Shown here piece by piece: positions 56,342 through 64,000 of a stretch of 64,000 bases of DNA; position 1 is the first letter of the stretch, and the number at the start of each line of letters is the position of its first letter. Origin of the DNA: Candidatus Kapaibacterium sp. Its GTDB lineage: Bacteria > Bacteroidota > Ignavibacteria > Kapaibacteriales > UBA7675. Under the pieces are notes generated by a model. It made no database searches and had not been told where the DNA came from. It saw only the letters and a program-made list of their open reading frames with translations. Where the stretch lies: positions 1 to 64,000 of the forward strand of contig JANQRB010000052.1 of assembly GCA_028284775.1 (NCBI GenBank). The letters run 5' to 3'. A program made the translations under genes and the position numbers.

Positions 56342-58348
56342 ATGCTTATTGTAGAAAAGTACCCGCGATCCGAGGCTGTAAAGACATCCGACAATGAACA
56401 AACAGCTCAAAAAGCACTGCACGTTGCAAAAAAGCTATTCGAAGAACAACACTATTCCGAAGCACTGCTGCAGGCAAAGTCCTGTTTAAATCTTTCGCGA
56501 GGTGAAGACAGCAAACTCTTAACCGCCCAGGGACATTTACTGTGCAGCCGTTGTTATGCCGTTCTCGAACAACTCCCCCAAACGCTTCATCATGCGGAGC
56601 ATGCGCAGGAAATTTTCACCCAGCTTGGCGATGACAGCGGGCACGCCGAAGCCTGCAGCAGCGCAGCGTCGGTCTTACTGAGCCATTCTAAATTCCGTGA
56701 AGCGCAGGAATATCTGAGCGGAGCACTGCGTAGCTACGAAGCAGCCGGCAATGTTCCATCGGTTGCCCGGACGCTCCATCGATTGGGCCGGCTGTATCGC
56801 GGAATTGAACAATATGATCTCGCCCTCGAGTTTTTTGAGCGCAGTTACAATACCGCGCAAAAGATCGCTTCGAACAAACTGGAAATGGAAACTCTGACGG
56901 AGATTGGCCTGCTCGCGCTTCAGCGCAGGCAGTATGATAATGCCATTCAATCTTTCACCATGTGCCTTGCGCTGCAGCGTAAACAGCAGTACCGGCAGGG
57001 CGAAGCGCCCTTTTACCGTTACATCGGGCGGGTACTGATTGCTCGTGGTCAGTGTACAGATGCACTGGACTATCTGCGCAAGAGTCTGGCTCTCTACAGA
57101 TTTGCGCGCAATGATCGGGAGGAGGGAATTTGTTTACGTTGGATCGGTGAAGCCTTTGAGCGACGCGGTGAAGGCGAAATGGCGCTGAAGACGTATCGCC
57201 GGGCTATCTTGGCCTTGCGCAGCGCCAATGATCAGATAGAGATGACGCGCTGTCTCGTCTCCGTTGCCCGCCTTCAGATAAGAATCGGTCGGCCGCAATC
57301 TGCTCTACCTTATATCACACGCGCGGAAGTCGCTGCCGGCACGCAGGGACCGAAGACCATTCTGGCTGCCGCTAAAAAGGTACGGGCAGCTGCCTGCCGC
57401 GCACTTCATCGTTATGAGGAAGCCTTGCTGGCGATGCGAGAATATCATAAGCTGCATCGCGAAAACGAACGCAGTGACGCCGACCGGCGTAGCCGCAACC
57501 TACAGGTGTATCACGAGCTTGAACAGATACGTAAAACGGCGGAGATAGAACAAGGCAAGAATGCTCAGCTGGAGCTGAAAAAGCGTGAATTGGAACACCT
57601 ACATCACTTGCTGCAAGGTCTTAGCGAGAGCCGAAGCAGGTTTCTGACTATCGCCGCTCGTGATCTAAAAACCCCGCTCTCCAGCATTGTCGGCCACGCT
57701 TCGTACCTGCAGAACAGCTCCGAGCAGCGCTGTGACGCTGAGGCAAAGCAGCGGCTGCAGGATATCGAACGGACAGCCTTTCGGATGACGGAAACTGTGA
57801 CGGACATTCTGAACAGCAACGCCCTGGAATCCCGGGGACGCATTCTGCGACCGGAGCTGCTCGACGTTGGGGATCTGCTGCGCTCGGTGCTCGCAGCCGG
57901 CAGTCTGCCGGCGCAAGGGCAAGGCGTCACGCTGCAACAAAGGTACTCGGGCAGGCCATTGCCTCTTAAAGTCGATGCCAGTGTCCTCCGACAAATAGTC
58001 GAATTGTTGATATCCAATATTTTGAACCTTGCCAACAATGGTTCCTGCCTTGCCGTCGACGCCAAATTACAAGCAGAATGTGTTGAGATAATTATTGTCC
58101 TGAAACCCGCAGCACCCGCCACTGAACATCTTCAAGCTGATGAAAGCAGCCAACCAGAGCAGACCATCGCGAATTGCAACGCGGCCGACGGCAAAGATCC
58201 GACCGTCGGGACAGCGGCAGGACCGAATCTGAAATTGTTGATGGCTCGTCAATTGGCCGCCTTAATTGACGCCGTTCTGAGCAGCCACTATGCTCCAGAC
58301 GGCAGCCTGAAATATTTGGTCAGAATAGCCAGGCCCAGCGGTGATTGA
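56342..58348 (+). CDS. Soluble TPR protein with degenerate histidine-kinase domain (pseudokinase)
   Basis: This 668-residue protein has the ribosome binding site GGGGAGG before its ATG. It has about seven TPR repeats (residues about 20-360; AARTLHRLGRLYRGIEQYD-like units), then a coiled coil and a HisKA-like domain. The usual H-box reads FLTIAARDLKTPL, so the catalytic histidine is replaced by Arg440. The ATPase part keeps only the start of the N-box (LLISNILN). The G1 motif is gone and the G2 motif reads GPNLKLL instead of GLGL. There is no membrane segment. It should therefore not autophosphorylate but could bind the next gene's kinase. The stop overlaps the GTG start of that gene by 8 bases. 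Confidence 0.88.
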   Translation: MLIVEKYPRSEAVKTSDNEQTAQKALHVAKKLFEEQHYSEALLQAKSCLNLSRGEDSKLLTAQGHLLCSRCYAVLEQLPQTLHHAEHAQEIFTQLGDDSGHAEACSSAASVLLSHSKFREAQEYLSGALRSYEAAGNVPSVARTLHRLGRLYRGIEQYDLALEFFERSYNTAQKIASNKLEMETLTEIGLLALQRRQYDNAIQSFTMCLALQRKQQYRQGEAPFYRYIGRVLIARGQCTDALDYLRKSLALYRFARNDREEGICLRWIGEAFERRGEGEMALKTYRRAILALRSANDQIEMTRCLVSVARLQIRIGRPQSALPYITRAEVAAGTQGPKTILAAAKKVRAAACRALHRYEEALLAMREYHKLHRENERSDADRRSRNLQVYHELEQIRKTAEIEQGKNAQLELKKRELEHLHHLLQGLSESRSRFLTIAARDLKTPLSSIVGHASYLQNSSEQRCDAEAKQRLQDIERTAFRMTETVTDILNSNALESRGRILRPELLDVGDLLRSVLAAGSLPAQGQGVTLQQRYSGRPLPLKVDASVLRQIVELLISNILNLANNGSCLAVDAKLQAECVEIIIVLKPAAPATEHLQADESSQPEQTIANCNAADGKDPTVGTAAGPNLKLLMARQLAALIDAVLSSHYAPDGSLKYLVRIARPSGD

Positions 58349-60275
58349 ATCCAAAGACTCCGAACAATTCGCGGCTCGTTTGCGTGAAGCCGACCGACAG
58401 CTTCAGCTGGGCCGCAGCGACGAAGCTCTGCGACAGGCAATGCTGCTGCTCGAGGAAGCTGAAAAGCTGGCAAACAACAACGAAATTGCCGAAAGCCTGC
58501 GTATCGCCTCCGATTGTTTTTATCGCATGGGACGCTTTGCAGAAAGCTTTTCGGCTGCACGCGAATCTGTGCGGCGTTTTGCCGGCGACGGCAATCGGCG
58601 CGGACAGGCTAAAGCCGTCAAGGCCTTGGCCAACGCTTACTTACACGCAGGAAATACGCAAAAAGCATTAGAACACTATTTCCGCGCAGCTCAGATCGCC
58701 GAGCAGTGCGACGATGCTGTTACGGCAGCGGTTGTGTTTAACAATTTGAGTGTTGTGTTTGCCAATCTCGATCAATATGCGCGCAGTCTGGAATACTGCC
58801 GCAAGAGTCTGGCAATTTACCGCGCCGCCGACAACCACAACGAAGAAGCCTATACGCTTAACAACCTCGGAATGATCTACGCCAAGCTCGGCGAAGCGAG
58901 AGAAGCACGTGAATGTTACCTGCAGAGTCTCGCCGGCAAACGCAGAACGGGCGACCAGCGCGGTGAAGCAACCGCTTATGACAATATCGGCGAAACGTAT
59001 CAGGCTGAAGGAAATTTGCTCGAAGCGCTTGCCTATTTTCAGCGCAGTCTTGACATACGCCGGTCTATCGATGATCCGGGCGGGGAAGCTTTGACACTGC
59101 TGAATATTGCAGCCCTCTATCTGCGGATGGACAGGGTGAGCAAGGCTGTTAAGGCTTGCAGCACAAGTATCGCATTGGCCCGCAAGACAGGTGACAAGCA
59201 GTGTCTGGCAGGCGCCCTGGCGCTTCGGGGCGAGCTTCAACTTGCTGATAAACTACCCTCTGCGGCTCTGTTAACGATGCGCAGCGCTTTGAACCTGGCT
59301 AATGAACTAGGCCACCGCTCCCTGGTGGCGCGCTGCTGCAAGACACTTGCCGACACCTATGCCTCGATGGGCGACTTCGAACGCGCCCTAAGCGCCTTTG
59401 AGCGTTTTCACCGTACCGACTGCGACGTGACGCGCGCCATTCATCATCGGCGTACACAGAATTTACAACTGGTACAGCGAACCGAAAGGGCACGAAGCCT
59501 TGCAGCATTAGAACGCGACAGGAACAAAGTGCTGGCTGCCAAAACGACCGAGCTGGAACGAGTCAACCACCGGCTTCGCGAGCTGAGCCAGGAAAAAAGC
59601 GAGCTGCTGGGAATTGCTGCCCACGATCTGAAAACTCCACTGTCGGGCATCACAATGCAGGCTTCCCTGCTTCTTAACTACGCGGAGCGCATGCCGGCAA
59701 CGCAACGTCTCGGCACGATTCAACAAATCAGCGAGTCGGCCTGCCGGATGAAAGAAATTATTGCCAACATTCTTGACCTCGAAGCGATCGACAATGGTAC
59801 TCTGGCGATAGCTATCAGACGAGTGGATGCAGCGGTGCTGCTGCGTACGGTCTGCAAGGCTATGAATGGGCAGGCCGCCAGAAAAAGGATTCGGATAGAA
59901 TGCCGAACGCCACCCTCAGCGGCACCCGTATTGGCTGATGAAAGCGCACTGCGCCAGGTACTGGAAAATCTGATCTCCAACGCTGTTAAGTATTCGCCCG
60001 CCGATACAAAAGTTGTCTGCGCCATTGAAGAACGCGGCAGCCTGCGGCACTTCATCGTTCAGGATGAAGGCCCAGGTATCAGGGAAGATGAGCGGCATCG
60101 CCTGTTTACCCGTTTTGCACGCCTCTCCGCCAAACCAACCGGCAATGAGCATTCTACCGGACTGGGGCTCTCGATTGTTAAACGACTTTGCAATGCGATG
60201 AATGCGAAGATTGAGTGTGATAAAAAGGCTGGCAAGGGCGCACGCTTCATTGTTGAACTTGTGGCGGACAGTTGA
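58341..60275 (+). CDS. Soluble TPR histidine kinase
   Basis: This 644-residue protein starts at a GTG at 58341, inside the end of the previous gene. About eight TPR repeats (residues about 30-360; AYTLNNLGMIYAKLGEAREA is typical) lead to a coiled coil and a complete kinase core. The core has His428 in IAAHDLKTPLSG, the N-box NLISNAVKYSP, the G1 box DEGPGI and the G2 box STGLGLSIVKR. No membrane helix or signal is present, so sensing is cytoplasmic, probably by protein or peptide binding to the TPR part. It is a close paralog of the upstream protein. No receiver-domain gene is adjacent; a TPR-LuxR regulator lies convergent downstream. Confidence 0.93.
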   Translation: MIESKDSEQFAARLREADRQLQLGRSDEALRQAMLLLEEAEKLANNNEIAESLRIASDCFYRMGRFAESFSAARESVRRFAGDGNRRGQAKAVKALANAYLHAGNTQKALEHYFRAAQIAEQCDDAVTAAVVFNNLSVVFANLDQYARSLEYCRKSLAIYRAADNHNEEAYTLNNLGMIYAKLGEAREARECYLQSLAGKRRTGDQRGEATAYDNIGETYQAEGNLLEALAYFQRSLDIRRSIDDPGGEALTLLNIAALYLRMDRVSKAVKACSTSIALARKTGDKQCLAGALALRGELQLADKLPSAALLTMRSALNLANELGHRSLVARCCKTLADTYASMGDFERALSAFERFHRTDCDVTRAIHHRRTQNLQLVQRTERARSLAALERDRNKVLAAKTTELERVNHRLRELSQEKSELLGIAAHDLKTPLSGITMQASLLLNYAERMPATQRLGTIQQISESACRMKEIIANILDLEAIDNGTLAIAIRRVDAAVLLRTVCKAMNGQAARKRIRIECRTPPSAAPVLADESALRQVLENLISNAVKYSPADTKVVCAIEERGSLRHFIVQDEGPGIREDERHRLFTRFARLSAKPTGNEHSTGLGLSIVKRLCNAMNAKIECDKKAGKGARFIVELVADS

Positions 60276-60378
60276 TTGCACCGACCGGCTGCGCCGTAGA
60301 GCCGTCGACACAATGTCCGCCGGTCGCAACGTTTCGGCAATGGAGTCTATGACACTCTTGCCGGAGCCTGAGGACAGT

Positions 60379-62031
60379 TTACAGGGTCAGCAGGAAGCTT
60401 CCCAGGTTGTCGGCATTGGTCAGGCCCAGCTTTTTCCTGATTTTTGTTCGATGCGTCTTGACAGTATAAATCGATGAAAACAAGACATCTGCAATCTGTT
60501 TAGTAGAAAGGTTTAGTCGGATCAGCACGCATATTTTTATCTCAGTCGGCGTCAGAAGTTTACTTAGCTCGCGGATTTTGCCGATAAAGTCACGATTGGC
60601 ACGTTCAAACTGTTGGTCAAATACGATCCAATCATCACGAGTTTCAACGATTTCGTCGATTCTGGCGAGCAGATCGTGTGTCAGTCGTTTGAGGGCTCCT
60701 CTCGCATCGCGCGCATATGGGTCCACCATCTGACGCAGTGACAGCAGTGCTTCATTACGATGCGTGAGGCTTAGCAGCGCCTGACTCAATTCCTTTGTGG
60801 TGGCTTCCAGCTCCTGCTCGACTTTGGCAGCCTCTAGCCGAAGAATTTCCTGGTCTTTTTCGAATTGCTGCAGCGCCATTCGCCGTTCCAGCTCTGCGAC
60901 GGCTTTGCGACGTTCAGCTCCCAGAACCTGCTCATACAACTGCGCGCTCTTACGCTGGAAACGGTACGCTGCCGCAAAGTCTTCTTGCTCAGCCGCCAAC
61001 AATGCCAATTCCTCCTGAATCTGATATTGATACCAGGGGATTTGCAGCTCTTCAGCCAGATCCAGCGCCTCGTGGAGCGTCTCATCCGCTTTACCGGTCT
61101 CGCTGTTGGAACGGTAGGCACTGCCGAGATGCAACAGCATGTCGACGCGGTATTCGGCCTGACCGTCGCGATCCGCCAGCGCGAGAGCCTCCTGCTCGAG
61201 TTGAATCGCCTGCATCAACTGGCCGCGCTCGGTATGCAGCCTCGCCAGGGAATGCAATGTCCAGGCGATACGCGGCCGGTTGTCGAGCCGCCGCCAATGC
61301 CCCAGAGCCTGCTCATAGGCGGCCTGCGCGGGCTCCAAGGCTTGCAGATCGGAATAGGCATTACCCAGGTTGAGCAGAACATGGGCCATGCCGGAAATGT
61401 TGCCGCGGGCCGTATGTAGCTCCAGCGCCTGGTCGAAATGGGCAAGGGCTTTGTCAACTTCCTGCAAAATCAGATAGGCATTGCCGATGTTGTTGTGCGC
61501 CACCGCCATGTTATCCTTGGCTTGCAGATCTTCCCAAATTTCGAGCCCCTTAAAGTAATTCGTCAGGGCTTTTTCGAAGTCCGAGGCAAGCAGATACACT
61601 TTGCCGAGTCCGATAAGCGCTGTCCCTTCCGAGGCCGGGTCGGGCAAGCGCTCACGGATCGAAAGAATTTCGTTGAAGCAGGCATAGGCTTGCGGCAAGT
61701 CGTGCTCTTCGATGTAATAGATGCCGTAAACGTACAGGAGCGAAGGTCGCTTGGGATGGTCGCCCAACTTGTCAAATAGCCGGCTTGCCTCTTGGAGGAG
61801 GGGCAGCATATCTTTGTGGCGCCCCATGTAGTGATAACAGTTGGCGGCATACACCAGCGCTTGCGCCTGCGGATACACCAAACCACGCTCGACTGCTATT
61901 TGCTCTGCACGTCGGGCCAGCGTCAACCCTTGCCCCGGATCGGAACGAAAGTGTTTGCGGACAGATTCAAGCAGCGAATCCAACTCCGCATGAGCAACAC
62001 CCTCGGAGGGTCGCTCTGAGATTTCCTGCAT
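60379..62031 (-). CDS. TPR-LuxR transcriptional regulator
   Basis: This protein is about 550 residues long from the ATG at 62031, with AGGAAAAA upstream; ATGs at 62073 and 62136 are possible. The N-terminal part is a run of about eight TPR repeats (AHNNIGNAYLILQEVDKALAHF, HVLLNLGNAYSDLQALEPAQ and similar). A coiled coil follows, and the last 80 residues form a LuxR-type helix-turn-helix (LTPTEIKICVLIRLNLSTKQIADVLFSS, then YTVKTHRTKIRKKLGL). There is no receiver domain. Regulators of this build respond to a partner bound by the TPR region. Its convergent position next to the kinase pair suggests a shared pathway, but that is an inference. Confidence 0.9.
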   Translation of the reverse strand: MQEISERPSEGVAHAELDSLLESVRKHFRSDPGQGLTLARRAEQIAVERGLVYPQAQALVYAANCYHYMGRHKDMLPLLQEASRLFDKLGDHPKRPSLLYVYGIYYIEEHDLPQAYACFNEILSIRERLPDPASEGTALIGLGKVYLLASDFEKALTNYFKGLEIWEDLQAKDNMAVAHNNIGNAYLILQEVDKALAHFDQALELHTARGNISGMAHVLLNLGNAYSDLQALEPAQAAYEQALGHWRRLDNRPRIAWTLHSLARLHTERGQLMQAIQLEQEALALADRDGQAEYRVDMLLHLGSAYRSNSETGKADETLHEALDLAEELQIPWYQYQIQEELALLAAEQEDFAAAYRFQRKSAQLYEQVLGAERRKAVAELERRMALQQFEKDQEILRLEAAKVEQELEATTKELSQALLSLTHRNEALLSLRQMVDPYARDARGALKRLTHDLLARIDEIVETRDDWIVFDQQFERANRDFIGKIRELSKLLTPTEIKICVLIRLNLSTKQIADVLFSSIYTVKTHRTKIRKKLGLTNADNLGSFLLTL

Positions 62032-62445
62032 ACGCGATTTTTCCTGATACAGGTACTTCCTCGGGGTGATCATCTCCGCATGGCCTTGCCATACCGGAAA
62101 GCGGCGCTGCGATCGTTGCGAATTCCTCTCTCCCACCAGTACGACTCAGAGTGAAATGATCACGACGGTTAAGGAATCCGGCGGTAGTATACGCAAGCGG
62201 CTTCACTTTTACAATCCCGATACCAGGCGGATGCGCCGACGCGTCCGAGAACCGGAATGAGTACCGGGGTTCCGAAATTCCTGTAGCAGGCCGCACAGCC
62301 ATCCGGCGGCAGGCCACCGGATGGAGTCGTAAAACTCGGGCGAAAACAATGGGTCACCGTCACGAGTTGAGCTTCTGCGCTGACGCTTTTTCGCTATATT
62401 GCCGGCATCCCGAATGCATCATCGGGAAGCGCTCAGGGCCGTGCG
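62032..62445. other. Intergenic region between divergent genes
   Basis: About 410 bases between the TPR-LuxR gene and the phosphatase gene. It contains alternative starts of the LuxR gene up to 62136. An 8-base inverted repeat (CCATCCGG at 62299 and CCGGATGG at 62317, loop 10) could be an operator or hairpin. Confidence 0.4.
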
Positions 62446-63096
62446 ATGCACAAAATATATGTCGTAACACATACCGAATCCATGCACCACCTCGAACAAC
62501 GAGTCGGCGGCTGGTATGACGCGGAGCTCAGCGCGCAAGGTCATCAACAGGCAGCTCTGGTCGCGCAGCGCCTGGGACACAATCTTTCGGGCAAGGTCTG
62601 CCGCATTTTTTCTTCTGATTTGCGCCGCGCCGCGCAAACAGCGGATGCGATAGCACAACAGCTTCATCTGCCTGTCACCTTGTTGCCCGACCTGCGCGAA
62701 ATGAGCTACGGCGAAGCGGAAGGCAAGAGCCATAGCTGGATGAACGCGAATAGTATTCCGCCGCCGCAAAACGGCTCGCGTCTCGATCATCGGATCTGCG
62801 CGCGCGCCGAAACGCGACGGGAATTTGCACAGCGCATTTTCAGGGCAATGGAAACAATCAGCGCAGAAACCGCCGCTGAGAGCACGGACATCGAAACGGT
62901 TGTCGTCACGCATGGCTTCGCCGTGACCTTTATCCTAATGGCCTGGTTCAGAATCGCGCCCAGCGAGCTCGGATTCGTCCATATTGCCGCGTCGCCCGGC
63001 GGTATCAGCTTGCTGCAGGAAGATGACTATTATCACAATCGCAGCCTGTGTTTTCAGAATGACATAACTCATCTGGTGCAGGCGCGTTCAGATTAA
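62446..63096 (+). CDS. Histidine phosphatase family protein (THTE variant)
   Basis: This 216-residue protein has the phosphoglycerate-mutase-like fold. The usual RHG motif reads VTHTES, keeping the phospho-acceptor His but losing the Arg and Gly. GGWYDAELSAQGHQQA, FSSDLRRAAQTADAIA and the second His in VVVTHGFA are in place. A TH(T/P)E group within this superfamily is known to me by pattern, so the active site may be intact but altered. The product is probably a cytoplasmic phosphatase of unknown substrate. The VOC protein gene follows 81 bases downstream. Confidence 0.85.
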   Translation: MHKIYVVTHTESMHHLEQRVGGWYDAELSAQGHQQAALVAQRLGHNLSGKVCRIFSSDLRRAAQTADAIAQQLHLPVTLLPDLREMSYGEAEGKSHSWMNANSIPPPQNGSRLDHRICARAETRREFAQRIFRAMETISAETAAESTDIETVVVTHGFAVTFILMAWFRIAPSELGFVHIAASPGGISLLQEDDYYHNRSLCFQNDITHLVQARSD

Positions 63097-63177
63097 TGCA
63101 AGTAGACAACGGCAGGAGAGTCGATGATTTTTCTCTAGATTGCGGACAAGTTAAACTGCTTAACAGGAGACTTCAAA

Positions 63178-63534
63178 GTGGTAGAGATCGACAAGATTAC
63201 AATGGCTGTTGGCGATATGGCTGCGGTCAAACAGTTCTATGCCGACGTCTTTAACCTGAGCTTCACTTCATTGCAGCTTGCCGGACGGGAACTTTTCAGT
63301 GCTCGACTCGGTGCGATGGAGCTGCTTCTTTGCCCCAAAGATCTTATCGGCATCGAGGCGAATGTCAATACCGTTCAGTTGCGATTTGTTGTAGACGACG
63401 TACAAGGCGCCTTCGAGCGCGGTGTGAAACACGGGGTAGTTGTGATTAATGACGTCAGCCTTCATGAAGGACGCTCACATGCCAGCCTGCGCGACCCCGA
63501 TGGCAATTCACTGGAACTGATTGCAAAAGGCTGA
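63178..63534 (+). CDS. VOC-family (glyoxalase/bleomycin-resistance-like) protein
   Basis: This 118-residue protein starts at a GTG at 63178 behind the ribosome binding site CAGGAGAC. It has the single VOC module: ITMAVGDMAAVKQFYADVF at the start, LQLRFVVDDVQGAFE in the middle and HASLRDPDGNSLELIAKG at the end, where the glutamate is a typical metal ligand. Members include glyoxalases, dioxygenases, and fosfomycin- or bleomycin-binding proteins; the short form is usually a binding or accessory protein. A terminator-like hairpin follows. Confidence 0.88.
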   Translation: MVEIDKITMAVGDMAAVKQFYADVFNLSFTSLQLAGRELFSARLGAMELLLCPKDLIGIEANVNTVQLRFVVDDVQGAFERGVKHGVVVINDVSLHEGRSHASLRDPDGNSLELIAKG

Positions 63535-64000
63535 TCGGCAGATAAACCCGGCCCTAGTGCAATGCAGCAGAGCATGAATCTGAGATTGCACAGGGTTAAG
63601 CTTTGTCGCAACATAGGCCATTCCCTCTGTAATCATGTTCTTGCCTGACAAGCCCCTTTACTAAATGACAGATCCGGTAAGGACAATCTAGTTTAACAAA
63701 AATCGGACCTTTGACTTTAGACCGGATTCGCCATTGATCCGGATGAAGCACCATCCGCCGGCTGGCACGCTGCCGTCAGATGGCATAGTTAATTGTGGCT
63801 GTACAACCTGTACAGATAAACCGGGCACTACTGTCAAGTGCCGACAAGCGCGAACGACATCAATTTGTTCATGAATCATTTAGTCAATGCATCAAGCCCT
63901 GGGAATCACCGCGCGAAAAACTTTGGAATTCATGCCGAGCGCAAAGCGATCGCGTCGCCTGCTTTGTCAATAGTGTTGGGAATTGCGTGTTGTGCGGACT
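63535..64000. other. Right-end region, no supported gene
   Basis: About 465 bases to the window edge. It contains the hairpin at 63552-63595. A minus-strand frame at 63688-63879 (63 residues) has a fairly protein-like composition but no family, and its real existence is doubtful. Confidence 0.4.
63552..63595 (+). terminator. Terminator-like hairpin after the VOC gene
   Basis: CCCT-A-GTGCAAT and ATTGCAC-AGGG form an 11-base stem with one bulged A and a 21-base loop, starting 18 bases after the VOC stop. A weak TTAAGCTTTG run follows. Confidence 0.45.

Noticed and set aside
63688..63879. 63-residue minus-strand frame
   Set aside because: Composition is acceptable, but there is no family, no ribosome binding site and no supporting context.

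Overview
The window looks like a chromosomal segment of a Bacteroidota-type (FCB superphylum) bacterium with about 55 % GC. Four large exported proteins end in type IX secretion (T9SS)-like C-terminal domains. Other typical genes are a TonB-dependent receptor, a two-component-propeller histidine kinase paired with a LytTR regulator, an FtsX-type permease of the kind common in Bacteroidota, a YtxJ-type bacilliredoxin (hinting at bacillithiol use) and TPR-LuxR regulators. Many starts are GTG or TTG and Shine-Dalgarno sequences are patchy. I cannot place it below phylum level.

Layout. 1-395: 5' part of a membrane glycosyltransferase-like gene cut by the window edge. 607-4742: propeller sensor kinase and its LytTR response regulator. 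5052-7130: exported beta-propeller protein. 7449-8828: nitroreductase and pirin. 8837-10585: two YcxB-like membrane proteins and a hypothetical on the minus strand. 10728-13511: secreted FG-GAP protein made of two homologous halves. 13975-15605: ECF sigma factor overlapping its likely anti-sigma factor. 15757-18705: nitroreductase and OmpA-family protein. 19280-19640: about four copies of a 92-bp tandem repeat. 19727-24803: TonB-dependent receptor overlapping a TPR sensor kinase. 24890-27123: lipoprotein and lipase-like hydrolase. 27772-28244: four class II tRNA-like genes (Ser, Ser, Tyr, Ser). 28669-31485: DUF255 thioredoxin-fold protein and a lipoprotein. 32790-36509: 1239-residue BNR/sortilin-like secreted protein. 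36986-41889: NmrA-like protein, PAP2 phosphatase, YtxJ-like protein and DNA polymerase II. 42832-43629: TIR-domain protein. 43702-46911: small membrane protein and FtsX-type permease. 47072-49396: WD40-like secreted protein. 49762-53797: acetyltransferase, lipoprotein, TPR-like protein and FAD amine oxidase-type protein. 54206-54520: small carboxypeptidase-regulatory-like protein. 55400-55690: degenerate 109-bp tandem repeats. 55900-62031: soluble TPR signalling cluster. 62446-63534: histidine phosphatase and VOC protein.

The window has no ribosomal or central-metabolism operon. Its theme is signalling plus cell-surface and exported proteins. Three items stand out. First, two overlapping TPR-kinase genes (56342-60275), of which the first has lost its catalytic histidine and ATP-binding motifs while the second keeps them; they face a TPR-LuxR regulator. 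Second, a TonB-dependent receptor translationally coupled to a TPR sensor kinase with no response regulator beside it. Third, a cluster made only of class II tRNA-like genes in which the three serine members have abnormal D arms. The intergenic tandem repeats and a stand-alone TIR protein (a possible defence gene) also deserve attention.
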